From the NCBI GenBank assembly GCA_902592265.1, contig CACJDV010000001.1, positions 62,001-126,000 on the forward strand: a stretch of DNA of 64,000 bases. The letters are read 5' to 3'. The notes below the pieces were generated by a model, which worked only from the letters and a program-made list of their open reading frames with translations, did no database searches and was not told the DNA's origin. This document shows positions 8,872-17,846 of the stretch, piece after piece. The position numbers were made by a program, and so were the translations under genes. The stretch's first letter is position 1, and each line of letters opens with the position of its first letter. Source of the DNA: an uncultured Pelagibacteraceae bacterium. GTDB lineage: Bacteria > Pseudomonadota > Alphaproteobacteria > Pelagibacterales > Pelagibacteraceae.

Positions 8872-10239
8872 AATAAACTTCGATAAGTCTGTATCTTTTA
8901 CAAGATTATCAAGATTTTTATTAATATATTCTTTATTTATTGAGATTTTTTCTCCAGATCTATCAGTTGCAGTGAAACTAATTTCATCAAGTATTTTCTC
9001 TATTATTGTGTGCAATCTTCGAGCGCCTATATTTTCAACTGAGGCATTAACTTCAGACGCAATTTTGGCGATTGCATCAATTCCGTCCTCAGTAAACTCC
9101 AGTTCGACATTCTCTGTCTTCATCAAAGCTACATACTGTTTGATTAAACTAAAATCAGGCTCTTCAAGAATTCTTTTGAAATCATTACTTGATAAAGCCT
9201 CAAGTTCGACCCTAATTGGCAATCTTCCTTGTAATTCTGGAAGTAAATCAGAAGGCTTTGCTAATTGAAAAGCTCCAGAGGCAATAAATAAAATATGATC
9301 AGTTTTAATGGGTCCATACTTAGTATTAACAGTAGTTCCTTCAATTAAAGGTAATAAATCTCTTTGAACCCCTTCTCTAGAAACATCTCCACCAACCCTA
9401 TCTGTTCTTCCAGAAATCTTATCTATTTCATCTAAAAAAACTATTCCATTATTTTCCGTGGAAATTTTTGCTGCTTTTATAATTTTGTCTTGCTCGATTA
9501 GTTTGTCAGACTCGTCATTAATTAAAATTTCATGAGACTCTTTCACAGTCATTTTTTTCCTTTTTTCTTGTTTACCCATAGATTTACCAAGCATCTCTCC
9601 GATATTTATCATTCCTACATTTGCACCAGGCATTCCAGGTATTTCAAATGATGTATTATTTCCTCCAGCATCACTTACAGCTATTTCAATTTCATTATTA
9701 TCTAAATCACCTTCTCTTAATCTTTTTCTGAAACTTTCTCTAGTAGCTGCACTTGCTTTCTTTCCAACTAAAGCATCTAACACTTTTTCCTCTGCAAGTT
9801 TTTGAGCTTTAGCGAAAACTTCTTTCCTTTTTTTAACTTTTTCCATTGCGATAGCTATTTCAATTAAATCTCTAACAATTTGTTCAACATCTCTTCCAAC
9901 ATAACCAACTTCTGTAAATCTAGTCGCCTCAACTTTGACAAAAGGAGCCTCTGCTAATTTTGAGAGTCTTCTTGAAATTTCAGTTTTTCCAACACCCGTT
10001 GGACCAATCATTAAAATATTTTTAGGTAAAACTTCATTTCTCATTTCACCTTTTAAAGCTTGTCTTCTCCATCTATTTCTTAAGGCAACAGCAACAGCTC
10101 TTTTAGCCTTATTTTGTCCAACCACAAATCTATCTAATTCAGAAACAATTTCTCTTGGTGATAAAGAACTCACTAATGAGACTTCTTCTTTTTGTTGATC
10201 CTCTTTAGGATGTAATTGGGTTACGTTTGATTTATCCAT
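8866..10239 (-). CDS. hslU: ATP-dependent protease ATPase subunit HslU (ClpY)
   Basis: A 457-residue AAA+ unfoldase that feeds substrates to the HslV protease. It has the N-terminal [17 protein letters not shown] motif, Walker [10 protein letters not shown] (about residue 74), an I-domain insertion of about residues 110-245, Walker [12 protein letters not shown] and the C-terminal [19 protein letters not shown]. The C-terminal tail, which docks into HslV, ends TDLSKFIL. It lies immediately downstream of hslV with one shared base. Codon use is less AT-skewed than in its neighbours, which fits strong expression. Confidence 0.97.
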   Translation of the reverse strand: MDKSNVTQLHPKEDQQKEEVSLVSSLSPREIVSELDRFVVGQNKAKRAVAVALRNRWRRQALKGEMRNEVLPKNILMIGPTGVGKTEISRRLSKLAEAPFVKVEATRFTEVGYVGRDVEQIVRDLIEIAIAMEKVKKRKEVFAKAQKLAEEKVLDALVGKKASAATRESFRKRLREGDLDNNEIEIAVSDAGGNNTSFEIPGMPGANVGMINIGEMLGKSMGKQEKRKKMTVKESHEILINDESDKLIEQDKIIKAAKISTENNGIVFLDEIDKISGRTDRVGGDVSREGVQRDLLPLIEGTTVNTKYGPIKTDHILFIASGAFQLAKPSDLLPELQGRLPIRVELEALSSNDFKRILEEPDFSLIKQYVALMKTENVELEFTEDGIDAIAKIASEVNASVENIGARRLHTIIEKILDEISFTATDRSGEKISINKEYINKNLDNLVKDTDLSKFIL

Positions 10240-10754
10240 TATATTTTTTCAACTTTAACATTTTCATTTGTAAAGACGCATATATCAGCTGCAACTTTTA
10301 TAGCTTTTTTTGCAACGTCTTCCGCGGATATATTACTTTCCATTAAAACTTTCCCTGCAGCTAAAGCGTAATTACCACCAGAGCCAATACCAATAACATC
10401 ACCCTCAGGTTCTAGAACGTCACCAGTACCTGAAATTATATAACTATTATTCTTGTCACCAACCGCCATTAGCGCTTCTAATCTTCTAAGATATTTATCA
10501 GTTCTCCAATCTTTAGCTAACTCCACAGCAGCTCTAGACAAGTTACCTGCATGCTTTTCTAATTTTCCTTCTAATCTTTCAAACAATGTTAAAGCATCAG
10601 CTGTTGATCCAGCAAAACCAGCTACAACATCTCTCTTTTCAATTTTTCTGACTTTTGAGGCAGTGCTTTTTACAACAGTATTGCCCATACTTACTTGGCC
10701 GTCACCAGCTACTACTACTTCGTTGTTTTTTCTAACTAACACAATCGTTGTCAT
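10239..10754 (-). CDS. hslV: ATP-dependent protease peptidase subunit HslV (ClpQ)
   Basis: A 171-residue threonine protease forming double hexamer rings capped by HslU. Removal of Met1 exposes the catalytic threonine of MTTIVLVRK. The segments [32 protein letters not shown] and [19 protein letters not shown] are diagnostic. Length is normal. The gene diverges from hisB across 91 bp, and this gap should contain both promoters. Confidence 0.97.
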   Translation of the reverse strand: MTTIVLVRKNNEVVVAGDGQVSMGNTVVKSTASKVRKIEKRDVVAGFAGSTADALTLFERLEGKLEKHAGNLSRAAVELAKDWRTDKYLRRLEALMAVGDKNNSYIISGTGDVLEPEGDVIGIGSGGNYALAAGKVLMESNISAEDVAKKAIKVAADICVFTNENVKVEKI

Positions 10755-10845
10755 AGCTTATAAATGGATACTAAATTTGATACTTCAAGCCCAGGTTTAG
10801 TATTATTGCCATAATTGAATAATATATGTATACCTGTTTTTAATT

Positions 10846-11436
10846 ATGAAGCGTAAAGGTAAAATAAGTAGGAAAACAAAAGAAACAAGCATTAGTGTTG
10901 ATTTAAATATTGATGGTAAAGGTAAATACAAAATTGACACAGGAATAGGTTTTTTAAACCACATGCTTGAACAACTATCTAAGCATTCTTCAATAGATAT
11001 GAGTATAAAAGCTAAAGGAGATACTCATATTGATCTACACCACACAACTGAAGACACAGGAATCGCTATTGGTGAAGCTTTAAAAAAAGCTTTGAAAAAA
11101 TCTGTTGGAATCAGAAGGTATGCTCATGCGATGATCCCAATGGATGAAACTCTATCACGTGTTGCAATTGATATTTCAAATAGACCCTACCTAATATGGA
11201 AAGTAAATTTAAAAGTTGAAAAGCTTGGTGAGATGGACACAGAACTCTTTAAAGAGTGGTTTCAAGCTTTTTCCCAAGCAGCAGGAATTACCTTACACGT
11301 TGAAAATATTTATGGCGATAATAGTCATCACATTATTGAGTCTTGTTTTAAAGGACTTGCAAGATCGTTAAGAGCTGCACTAGAGATAGATCCCAGGAAT
11401 AGTAAATCAATTCCCTCTACTAAAGGCTCGTTATAA
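10846..11436 (+). CDS. hisB: Imidazoleglycerol-phosphate dehydratase
   Basis: A 196-residue monofunctional HisB that dehydrates imidazoleglycerol phosphate in histidine synthesis. The metal-binding histidine motifs [17 protein letters not shown] and [19 protein letters not shown] are intact, and the family opening [19 protein letters not shown] is present. There is no fused phosphatase domain, as expected outside enterobacteria. It is the first gene of the rightward his operon, 5 bp before hisH. Confidence 0.97.
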   Translation: MKRKGKISRKTKETSISVDLNIDGKGKYKIDTGIGFLNHMLEQLSKHSSIDMSIKAKGDTHIDLHHTTEDTGIAIGEALKKALKKSVGIRRYAHAMIPMDETLSRVAIDISNRPYLIWKVNLKVEKLGEMDTELFKEWFQAFSQAAGITLHVENIYGDNSHHIIESCFKGLARSLRAALEIDPRNSKSIPSTKGSL

Positions 11437-11441
11437 AATTA

Positions 11442-12068
11442 ATGAAAGTTACAATTGTTGATTACAACTCGGGCAATATAAGCTCGGTAATAAACTCTTT
11501 CAAAGAAGTTGCAAAGGATAAGGCAAATATTGAGGTCTCATCAGTTTTAGATAAGATCAAATCTAGTGACAAAGTAATTTTACCAGGACAAGGTTCATTT
11601 AAGAACTGTATAGAGGCTTTGAAAAAAATTAATGGTCTTACGGATACTTTAAATGAATTTGTGATAAGTAAAAAAAAACCAGTTCTTGGAATTTGCGTTG
11701 GCTTACAAATGTTTGCTGATATAGGTTATGAAGAAACTAAAACTAATGGTCTGGGCTGGATATCAGGCAATGTATCAAAAATTGACAATCAAAATGGAAA
11801 ATACAAACTTCCTCATATTGGATGGAATCAAATTGAGATTGTTAAGAATAGTAAAATTTTCAAAGACATAGAAAATAAATCTCACATGTATTTCGTGCAC
11901 AGTTATGAATTTATTCCTGAAGACAAAAATGTAATCTCTGCAACAACAGAATATTCATCAAATATTGTTTGCTCTGTCGAAAAGGAAAATATTTTTGGAA
12001 CCCAATTTCATCCTGAAAAAAGCGATAAATTAGGGTTAAAAATGATAGACAATTTTTTGAGACTATAA
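11442..12068 (+). CDS. hisH: Imidazole glycerol phosphate synthase, glutaminase subunit
   Basis: A 208-residue class-I glutamine amidotransferase that supplies ammonia to HisF. The oxyanion/LPGQGSF region, the nucleophile-cysteine motif LGICVGLQMF, and the catalytic GTQFHPEKSD near the C-terminus complete the Cys-His-Glu triad. It is separated from its partner hisF by an FkbM methyltransferase gene, hisA and a small membrane ORF. Spacing to the next gene is one base. Confidence 0.96.
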   Translation: MKVTIVDYNSGNISSVINSFKEVAKDKANIEVSSVLDKIKSSDKVILPGQGSFKNCIEALKKINGLTDTLNEFVISKKKPVLGICVGLQMFADIGYEETKTNGLGWISGNVSKIDNQNGKYKLPHIGWNQIEIVKNSKIFKDIENKSHMYFVHSYEFIPEDKNVISATTEYSSNIVCSVEKENIFGTQFHPEKSDKLGLKMIDNFLRL

Positions 12069-12069
12069 A

Positions 12070-12924
12070 ATGAAGAACATAGACTTAAGTTCCTTTGTAG
12101 GAAAGAATGTGAATGATCTATTAAAAAAAGGTGATCAACTCTTTAATGATAATCTTGAAGGCAAAATACATGCACATAAAATTTACTCAGAACTATTAGA
12201 GCAAGTACCAAATATTTACTCAAGTGGCAATGAACATGCTTTCAGAGGTATGTTAAGACAAAAAATTTGGAACTGCGAAAGATCTTTTTTTTGGAACGAA
12301 AAATATACTTCTCAAGCGGGACAGGACAAAATTATTAAAAAAATTTTTTTTGATGGAAAAAAAAATGGATTTTTTATTGAGATAGGCGCCTACGATGGAA
12401 TTAGTGGAAGTAACTGCTACCATTTCGAAAGATTTTTAAATTGGGACGGAGTCGCTATTGAGCCCTCAATTATACAATTTGAGAAGTTAAAAAAGAATAG
12501 AAAGTGCAAACTTCTTAATAATGCAATTAGTAACGAGGTAAAAGAAGTTGAGTTTATAGAAGTTACCGAGGGTCTTACTCAAATGAGTGGTATTAATGAT
12601 AGTTCATTCAAGAGAAATATTAACATTATTTCTAAAGATCATCCTAGCAAAACTAAATCAATAAATCTTAAAACTATTACTTTTAATGAGATAGTGCCGA
12701 AAAATAAAGAGATAGATTATTTATCTATAGATATAGAGGGTGGAGAAATGAATTTATTAAAATCAATAGACTTTAAAAATAATAATATAAAGGTAATTTC
12801 TGTAGAAAATAATGTACCAAAAGAACAAGATTTCAAAAAATTTTTTGAAGAAATAAATTTTATTTATCTCGATAGAATAGGGCAAGATGAAATATTTTAT
12901 AATAATGAATATTTTAAATTTTAA
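12070..12924 (+). CDS. FkbM-family methyltransferase inside the his operon
   Basis: A 284-residue protein with a helical N-terminal part (about 1-85) and an FkbM-type SAM-dependent methyltransferase domain. The segments SQAGQDKIIKKIFFDGKKNG, FFIEIGAYDGISGSNCYHFE (SAM-binding motif I), WDGVAIEPS and IDYLSIDIEGGEMNLLKSI (motif with the conserved D-x-E-G) are visible. Family members O-methylate sugars and small metabolites; the substrate here is unknown. It sits between hisH and hisA with gaps of 1 and 3 bases, so it must be co-transcribed with histidine genes, although no histidine step needs a methyltransferase. Confidence 0.85.
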   Translation: MKNIDLSSFVGKNVNDLLKKGDQLFNDNLEGKIHAHKIYSELLEQVPNIYSSGNEHAFRGMLRQKIWNCERSFFWNEKYTSQAGQDKIIKKIFFDGKKNGFFIEIGAYDGISGSNCYHFERFLNWDGVAIEPSIIQFEKLKKNRKCKLLNNAISNEVKEVEFIEVTEGLTQMSGINDSSFKRNINIISKDHPSKTKSINLKTITFNEIVPKNKEIDYLSIDIEGGEMNLLKSIDFKNNNIKVISVENNVPKEQDFKKFFEEINFIYLDRIGQDEIFYNNEYFKF

Positions 12925-12927
12925 TAA

Positions 12928-13644
12928 ATGAAAATTTTTCCAGCAATAGATATAAAAGATAAAAAATGTGTAAGACTAGTTAAGGGAGATTTTGATAACA
13001 AAACTGAGTATGAAATGTCTCCAATTGAACAAGCAAGGAAATACAAAGATCATGGATTTAGAAATTTACACATAGTTGATTTAGATGGGGCTTTAACTGG
13101 TGAAACAGCAAATTTAGATATTATTCAGAATATAATTGGTAAATTTAATTTAAAGATTGAGGTAGGTGGTGGTATTAGAAATTCTGATAGTATTCAAAAA
13201 TATATTGATGCTGGTGTTGAAAAAGTAATCTTAGGAAGTGCTGCAATTAAAGACAAAAATTTTTTAAAAGAGTCGTGTAAAAAATTTCCAAATAAAATTG
13301 CTTTAGGTTTAGATGCCAAAGATGGTTATTTATTAGTATCAGGATGGAAAGAAAATTCTAATCAATTAACTTTAGATTACTTGAAAGAAGTTAATGATTA
13401 TGGTGTTAGCAGACTGATCTATACCGATATAAATCGTGATGGTATGAAACAAAGTCCAAATTTTGATGAAACATCAAGAGTTGCAGAGATATCAAGTTGC
13501 CCAGTAATTATATCTGGTGGAGTTTCATCAATAAATGATATTAAAAAAGCTAAAAGTTTAAATAACATTGAGGGCATTATAGTTGGGAAAGCAATTTATG
13601 ATGGCGATATTAAATTAGAAGATCTAGCAATGGAAATAAATTGA
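12928..13644 (+). CDS. hisA: Phosphoribosylformimino-5-aminoimidazole carboxamide ribotide isomerase
   Basis: A 238-residue TIM-barrel isomerase that converts ProFAR to PRFAR. The opening IFPAIDIKDKKCVRLVKGDF has the catalytic aspartate, and the half-barrel repeats show IEVGGGIRNSDSIQKYIDAG and CPVIISGGVSSINDIK phosphate-binding motifs. YTDINRDGM carries the second catalytic aspartate. Length is normal. The stop codon is directly followed by the ATG of a small ORF. Confidence 0.96.
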   Translation: MKIFPAIDIKDKKCVRLVKGDFDNKTEYEMSPIEQARKYKDHGFRNLHIVDLDGALTGETANLDIIQNIIGKFNLKIEVGGGIRNSDSIQKYIDAGVEKVILGSAAIKDKNFLKESCKKFPNKIALGLDAKDGYLLVSGWKENSNQLTLDYLKEVNDYGVSRLIYTDINRDGMKQSPNFDETSRVAEISSCPVIISGGVSSINDIKKAKSLNNIEGIIVGKAIYDGDIKLEDLAMEIN

Positions 13645-13734
13645 ATGAAGCCTATTGATTATATTAGTCTCTATCTTTTAGTTATCGTAATGAGTTTTGT
13701 GAGTGTAAATTTTTTGTATAGAATGTTTTTTTGA
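13645..13734 (+). CDS. Small membrane peptide, 29 residues, between hisA and hisF
   Basis: The ORF begins with an ATG directly abutting the hisA stop and ends 2 bases before the hisF ATG, so it fills the 92-bp space exactly. The product starts [20 protein letters not shown] and ends NFLYRMFF, a single predicted membrane helix at about residues 5-25 with a short basic tail. I do not recognise the family. Tight packing between two histidine genes in an otherwise gap-free operon argues that it is translated and coupled to them. It could instead be a chance ORF in a spacer, but the fit at both ends makes that less likely. Confidence 0.55.
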   Translation: MKPIDYISLYLLVIVMSFVSVNFLYRMFF

Positions 13735-13736
13735 AA

Positions 13737-14492
13737 ATGCTTAAAAATAGAATAATACCTTGTCTAGATGTTAAAAATGGTCGAGTTGTAAAAGGTATTA
13801 ACTTTATAGATCTTAAAGATGCAGGAGACCCTGTAGAACAAGCTAAAATTTACAGCGATGGTGGAGCAGACGAAATTTGCTTCTTAGATATTACTGCTTC
13901 AAATGAAAATAGGGATACTATTTATGATGTTGTGAAGGAAACCTCAAAAAAATGTTTTGTTCCTTTAACTGTTGGAGGAGGTGTTAGAAATATTGAGGAT
14001 ATTAACAAATTACTAAATTGCGGAGCTGATAAAGTCTCAATTAACACTGCTGCGGTTGAAAATTCAAAAGTCGTTATTGATAGTTCAAAAAAATTTGGGT
14101 CTCAATGTATTGTCGTAGCCATCGATGCAAAAAAAAATGGAGATAAGTGGGAAGTGTTTACTCATGGAGGAAGAAATAATAGTGGTATTAATGCATTGGA
14201 GTATGCAGAACAAATGGAAAAAAATGGTGCAGGGGAATTATTAGTTACATCCATGGATAGAGACGGAACACAAGCAGGTTATGATATTGATCTCATGTCA
14301 AAAATTTCATCTAAAGTAAATATTCCTGTTATTGCATCTGGTGGTGTTGGTAATTTAGACCACTTAGTCGACGGAATTAAATTAGGAAAAGCTAGTGCAG
14401 TTTTGGCAGCCTCCATATTTCACTATGGAAAACACTCTATAAAAGAAGCTAAGGATTATTTGGACTCAAAGGGAATACCTGTTAGAATTTGA
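13737..14492 (+). CDS. hisF: Imidazole glycerol phosphate synthase, cyclase subunit
   Basis: A TIM-barrel enzyme that joins PRFAR with ammonia from HisH to form imidazoleglycerol phosphate and AICAR. I place the start at the ATG at 13737 ([20 protein letters not shown]), which matches the family's usual beginning; the track's start at 13731 uses TTG and adds Met-Lys. The catalytic aspartates are in PCLDV and [13 protein letters not shown], and the phosphate-binding motifs [11 protein letters not shown] and [11 protein letters not shown] are present. The gene is followed one base later by hisE. Confidence 0.97.
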   Translation: MLKNRIIPCLDVKNGRVVKGINFIDLKDAGDPVEQAKIYSDGGADEICFLDITASNENRDTIYDVVKETSKKCFVPLTVGGGVRNIEDINKLLNCGADKVSINTAAVENSKVVIDSSKKFGSQCIVVAIDAKKNGDKWEVFTHGGRNNSGINALEYAEQMEKNGAGELLVTSMDRDGTQAGYDIDLMSKISSKVNIPVIASGGVGNLDHLVDGIKLGKASAVLAASIFHYGKHSIKEAKDYLDSKGIPVRI

Positions 14493-14493
14493 C

Positions 14494-14766
14494 ATGCTTA
14501 ATACTTTAGAAAGCTTATTTAATCTTGCAAGAGAGCGAAAAAAAACTCCAGTAGATGGTTCTTATACAAATAAATTACTTAGTGATAAATCTCTAAGCAA
14601 AAAAAAGGTTCTTGAAGAAATTAATGAACTTATTGAGGCAGTAGATAATAACTCTAACAAAATTCATGAAGCTGCAGATGTCCTTTATCACTTAATAATG
14701 TATTTAGAGGCAAATGACATAAATATAGAAGACGTTCTGACTGAATTAGACAAACGTAAAAAATAA
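14494..14766 (+). CDS. hisE: Phosphoribosyl-ATP pyrophosphatase
   Basis: A 90-residue MazG-fold enzyme that hydrolyses phosphoribosyl-ATP to phosphoribosyl-AMP. The conserved KKVLEEINELIEAV (acidic, Mg2+-binding) and HEAADVLYHLIMYLEA segments are clear. It is unfused, so the next enzyme, HisI cyclohydrolase, must be encoded elsewhere; none is seen in this window. It is the last gene of the his operon. Confidence 0.94.
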   Translation: MLNTLESLFNLARERKKTPVDGSYTNKLLSDKSLSKKKVLEEINELIEAVDNNSNKIHEAADVLYHLIMYLEANDINIEDVLTELDKRKK

Positions 14767-14804
14767 CTTCATTAATTTAATAATATTTGTTACAAATCTA
14801 TAAA

Positions 14805-14832
14805 AATCAGAGTTATTGCGGAAGGTCTGATT
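14805..14832 (+). promoter_or_regulatory. Weak inverted repeat in the mcl leader
   Basis: In the 89-bp gap between hisE and mcl, AATCAGA (14805-14811) and TCTGATT (14826-14832) form a 7-bp stem around a 14-base loop containing GTTATTGCGGAAGG. An A-rich stretch rather than a T-run follows, so it does not look like a terminator for hisE. It could be a leader structure of the mcl-mtkA-mtkB operon. The signal is short and could arise by chance. Confidence 0.25.
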
Positions 14833-14855
14833 ATAAAAAATCTGAAATTTAAACT

Positions 14856-15794
14856 ATGAGCCATAAATATTATAAACCCGCAAAATCAAGACTACAAAGA
14901 AGCGAACTAGCAGTTCCAGGTTCATCCCCAAAAATGTTTGAGAAGGCACTTAATTCAGATGCTGATTACATTTTTTTAGACTTAGAAGATGCAGTTTCTC
15001 CTAATGACAAAGTTTCAGCCAGAGCAAATGTAATAAAGGCATTAAATGAAATGAATTGGAGAGAAAAAGGCAAAACAATTTCAGTGAGAATAAATAGTTT
15101 AGACACTCATTATATGTATAGTGATTTAGTAGAAATAGTTGAACAAGCTGGAAAAAATGTTGATACAATTCTTGTACCTAAAGCAGGAACAGATAGTGAT
15201 GTTTACATGGTTGATTGTTTGTTAACTCAAATTGAGACACATAAAAAAATTAAAAATAAAATTGGTATTGAATGCTTGATTGAAACAGCCTTAGGCATGT
15301 CCAACATTAAAGAAATAGCAAAATCAAGTGATAGACTTGAGGCTTTACACTTTGGTGTTGCAGATTATGCGGCAAGTTTAAGAGCAAGAACTGTTGTGAT
15401 AGGAGGTTTAAATCCAGACTATCCTGGAGATCAATGGCATCATGGATTATCAGAATTAGTCATGACTTGTAGGGCGTACGGTTTAAGAGCAATTGATGGA
15501 CCATTTGGAGATTTTAATGATCCTGATGCATATGTTGCGGCTGCAAAAAGAGGAGCTGCAATAGGAATAGAGGGTAAATGGGCAATTCATCCATCACAAA
15601 TTGAATTAGCAAACAAAGTATTTTCTCCTCCAGATTTAGAAGTTAGTAAAGCAAAACGAATTTTAGAAGAACTTGAAAAGGCAGCTAAAGAGGGAAAGGG
15701 AGCGGCTCAACTCGATGGAAGAATGATTGATGCAGCATCAGCAAGAATGGCAGAAAATATTGTAAATATAAATAAATTAATAAATAATAAGTAA
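14856..15794 (+). CDS. mcl: Malyl-CoA lyase (HpcH/HpaI aldolase / citrate-lyase beta family)
   Basis: A 312-residue enzyme that cleaves L-malyl-CoA to acetyl-CoA and glyoxylate (reversible). Sequence runs parallel to Methylobacterium malyl-CoA lyase as I recall it: RSELAVPGSSPKMFEKA, DYIFLDLEDAVSPNDK, IGIECLIETALGM, LHFGVADYAASLRART, and the C-terminal GKWAIHPSQIELAN and DGRMIDAASARMAENIV. The conserved Glu and Asp of the metal site are in CLIETA and FLDLEDA. It is followed within 2 bp by genes for the ligase that makes malyl-CoA, which strengthens this call over generic citrate-lyase-like proteins. Confidence 0.88.
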   Translation: MSHKYYKPAKSRLQRSELAVPGSSPKMFEKALNSDADYIFLDLEDAVSPNDKVSARANVIKALNEMNWREKGKTISVRINSLDTHYMYSDLVEIVEQAGKNVDTILVPKAGTDSDVYMVDCLLTQIETHKKIKNKIGIECLIETALGMSNIKEIAKSSDRLEALHFGVADYAASLRARTVVIGGLNPDYPGDQWHHGLSELVMTCRAYGLRAIDGPFGDFNDPDAYVAAAKRGAAIGIEGKWAIHPSQIELANKVFSPPDLEVSKAKRILEELEKAAKEGKGAAQLDGRMIDAASARMAENIVNINKLINNK

Positions 15795-15796
15795 AT

Positions 15797-16957
15797 ATGG
15801 ATATCCACGAATATCAAGCGAAAGAAATTTTAGCAAGTTTTGGAGTTACAATCCCAAGAGGAGGAATAGTTTATAGCCCAGAGACTGCGGAAAACAAAGC
15901 GAGAGAAATTGGTGGATCAAAATGGGTTGTTAAAGCACAAATTCATTCTGGTGCAAGAGGAAAAGCTGGAGGCGTGGTTCTTTGCAATTCTCCCCTAGAA
16001 GTTGCTCAAGCAACAGACAAACTTCTAGGAAAAAAATTGGTAACTAATCAAACAGGACCCCAGGGTAAAATTGTGAATAGAATTTATATAGAGGAGGCAA
16101 CAGATATTGAAAAAGAATTATATCTAGGATTAGTTTTTGACAGAAGCTCTGAGAGTATAATGATTGTAGCTTCAACTGAAGGTGGGATGAGCGTAGAGGA
16201 AATTGCTAAAGAAAAACCACACTCAATAATTAGGTCTAAAATAGAAGTTGCTGTTGGTATACAAGATTTTCAAGCAAGAGAACTAGCTTTTGGGTTAGGA
16301 ATAGAACCAGAATTAATTAGAAGGGTCTCAGAAACGATAATAGGTTGTGCAAAAGCTTTTAGCGAGCTAGACGCAACAATGGTTGAGGTAAATCCATTAG
16401 TAATTTCAAAACAAAAACAAATATTGGCTTTAGACTGTAAGATGAGTTTTGACAATAATGCAATGTTCAGAAGAGATAAAGTTTCTGAATTAAGAGACAA
16501 AACACAGGAAGATGAAAAAGAAGTTTACGCTTCTGATAGAGGTTTAAATTATGTGAGTTTAGACGGTAACATAGGAAACATCATTAATGGTGCTGGATTA
16601 GCAATGGCATCAATGGATATGATTAAATTAGCAGGAGGGGAACCAGCTAATTTTCTTGATGTTGGTGGAGGAGCGACACCTGAAAAAATAGTAAAGGCAT
16701 TTAGACTAATCACTATGGACAAGAAGGTAAAAGTAATTCTTGTAAATATTTTCGCTGGGATAAATCGATGTGATTGGGTAGCGGAGGGGATAGTCCAGGC
16801 ATTAGAAAAAATAGAAATTAAAGTTCCTTTGGTAATTAGACTTGCTGGAACTAATGTTGAAAAAGGTAATAAGATATTAAAAGAGAGTAAATTGAATTAT
16901 ATAGAGGCAAGCACATTAGAGGAGGCTGCTAATAAAGCTGTAGCTGCATTAAAATAA
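15797..16957 (+). CDS. mtkA: Malate-CoA ligase (malate thiokinase), beta subunit
   Basis: A 386-residue ATP-grasp protein of the succinyl-CoA synthetase beta family. The opening MDIHEYQAKEILASFGV and internal WVVKAQIHSGARGKAGGV are family hallmarks. Segments such as NYVSLDGNIGNIINGAGLAMASMDMIK, in short NGAGLAMASMDMIKLAGG, and IFAGINRCDWVAEGIVQAL resemble MtkA of serine-cycle methylotrophs more than SucC. With mtkB it forms malyl-CoA from malate, CoA and ATP. Adjacency to malyl-CoA lyase supports malate as substrate; a succinyl-CoA synthetase role is the alternative. Confidence 0.85.
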   Translation: MDIHEYQAKEILASFGVTIPRGGIVYSPETAENKAREIGGSKWVVKAQIHSGARGKAGGVVLCNSPLEVAQATDKLLGKKLVTNQTGPQGKIVNRIYIEEATDIEKELYLGLVFDRSSESIMIVASTEGGMSVEEIAKEKPHSIIRSKIEVAVGIQDFQARELAFGLGIEPELIRRVSETIIGCAKAFSELDATMVEVNPLVISKQKQILALDCKMSFDNNAMFRRDKVSELRDKTQEDEKEVYASDRGLNYVSLDGNIGNIINGAGLAMASMDMIKLAGGEPANFLDVGGGATPEKIVKAFRLITMDKKVKVILVNIFAGINRCDWVAEGIVQALEKIEIKVPLVIRLAGTNVEKGNKILKESKLNYIEASTLEEAANKAVAALK

Positions 16958-16958
16958 A

Positions 16959-17846
16959 ATGTCCGTAATAATTCATAAAGACACAAAAATAATAATTCAG
17001 GGCTTTACAGGAAAAATGGGAACTTTTCATGCTGAAGAAATGATTAAATATGGATCAGATGTAGTTGGTGGTGTTACACCCGGCAAAGGAGGCCAAAAAC
17101 ATTTGGATAGACCAGTATTTGATACCGTAAAAGATGCTGTAAAAAATACTGGCGCTACAGCATCAATATTATTTGTACCACCTGCTTTTGCAGCAGACTC
17201 TGCAATGGAAGCAGCTGATGCAGGAATAAAAACTTGTGTAGCTATAGTAGATGGTATTCCATCACACGATATGATTAAGATCAAAAGATATATGAGAAGG
17301 TATTCACGAGCTGAAAAAATGACATTGGTTGGACCTAATTGTGCAGGAATTATAAGCCCAGGGAAATCAATGTTAGGAATAATGCCTGGTCATATTTATA
17401 AGGAAGGAAGAGTTGGAATTATAAGTCGATCTGGAACATTAGGATATGAGGCAGCACAACAATTGAAAAATTTAAATATAGGAATTTCAACAAGTGTTGG
17501 TATTGGTGGAGATCCTATTAATGGAAGCTCATTTAGAGATATTATAGAAAAATTTGAAACTGATGATGAAACTGATGTAATTCTAATGATTGGAGAAATA
17601 GGTGGTCCCCAAGAAGTGGCAGCAGGTGAATTTGCAAAAGAGAATATGAAAAAACCAGTGGTTGGATACATTGCTGGATTAACTGCACCTAAAGGTAGAG
17701 TAATGGGCCATGCAGGTGCAATAGTCTCAGCTTATGGAGAAAGTGCTATAGAGAAAGTCGAGATTTTAAAAGAATGTGGAGTAACCATATCGAAAAATCC
17801 TTCTGTAATGGGTGATACTGTTAAGTCAGTTTTAGAAAAAATTTAA
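16959..17846 (+). CDS. mtkB: Malate-CoA ligase (malate thiokinase), alpha subunit
   Basis: A 295-residue CoA-binding subunit of the succinyl-CoA synthetase alpha family. It has the N-terminal CoA-binding motif IIQGFTGKMGTFHAEEMIKY, VVGGVTPGKGGQ, the mid-protein VGPNCAGIISPGKSMLGIM and the phosphohistidine loop GRVMGHAGAIVSAYG. The wording of these motifs follows MtkB rather than SucD as I know them. It starts one base after mtkA and is followed without a gap by a HIT-family gene. Confidence 0.85.
   Translation: MSVIIHKDTKIIIQGFTGKMGTFHAEEMIKYGSDVVGGVTPGKGGQKHLDRPVFDTVKDAVKNTGATASILFVPPAFAADSAMEAADAGIKTCVAIVDGIPSHDMIKIKRYMRRYSRAEKMTLVGPNCAGIISPGKSMLGIMPGHIYKEGRVGIISRSGTLGYEAAQQLKNLNIGISTSVGIGGDPINGSSFRDIIEKFETDDETDVILMIGEIGGPQEVAAGEFAKENMKKPVVGYIAGLTAPKGRVMGHAGAIVSAYGESAIEKVEILKECGVTISKNPSVMGDTVKSVLEKI

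Noticed and set aside
8972-9268. 98-aa plus-strand ORF inside hslU, and similar antisense ORFs such as 9935-10198, 10453-10800, 16270-16500, 17027-17284, 17396-17671 and 40017-40415
   Set aside because: They are antisense shadows of well-supported genes (hslU, hslV, mtkA, mtkB, folD) with no independent domains.
14805-14832. Glycine riboswitch before mcl
   Set aside because: The loop GCGGAAGG recalls part of the aptamer, but the rest of the conserved core is missing, so I record only a weak hairpin.
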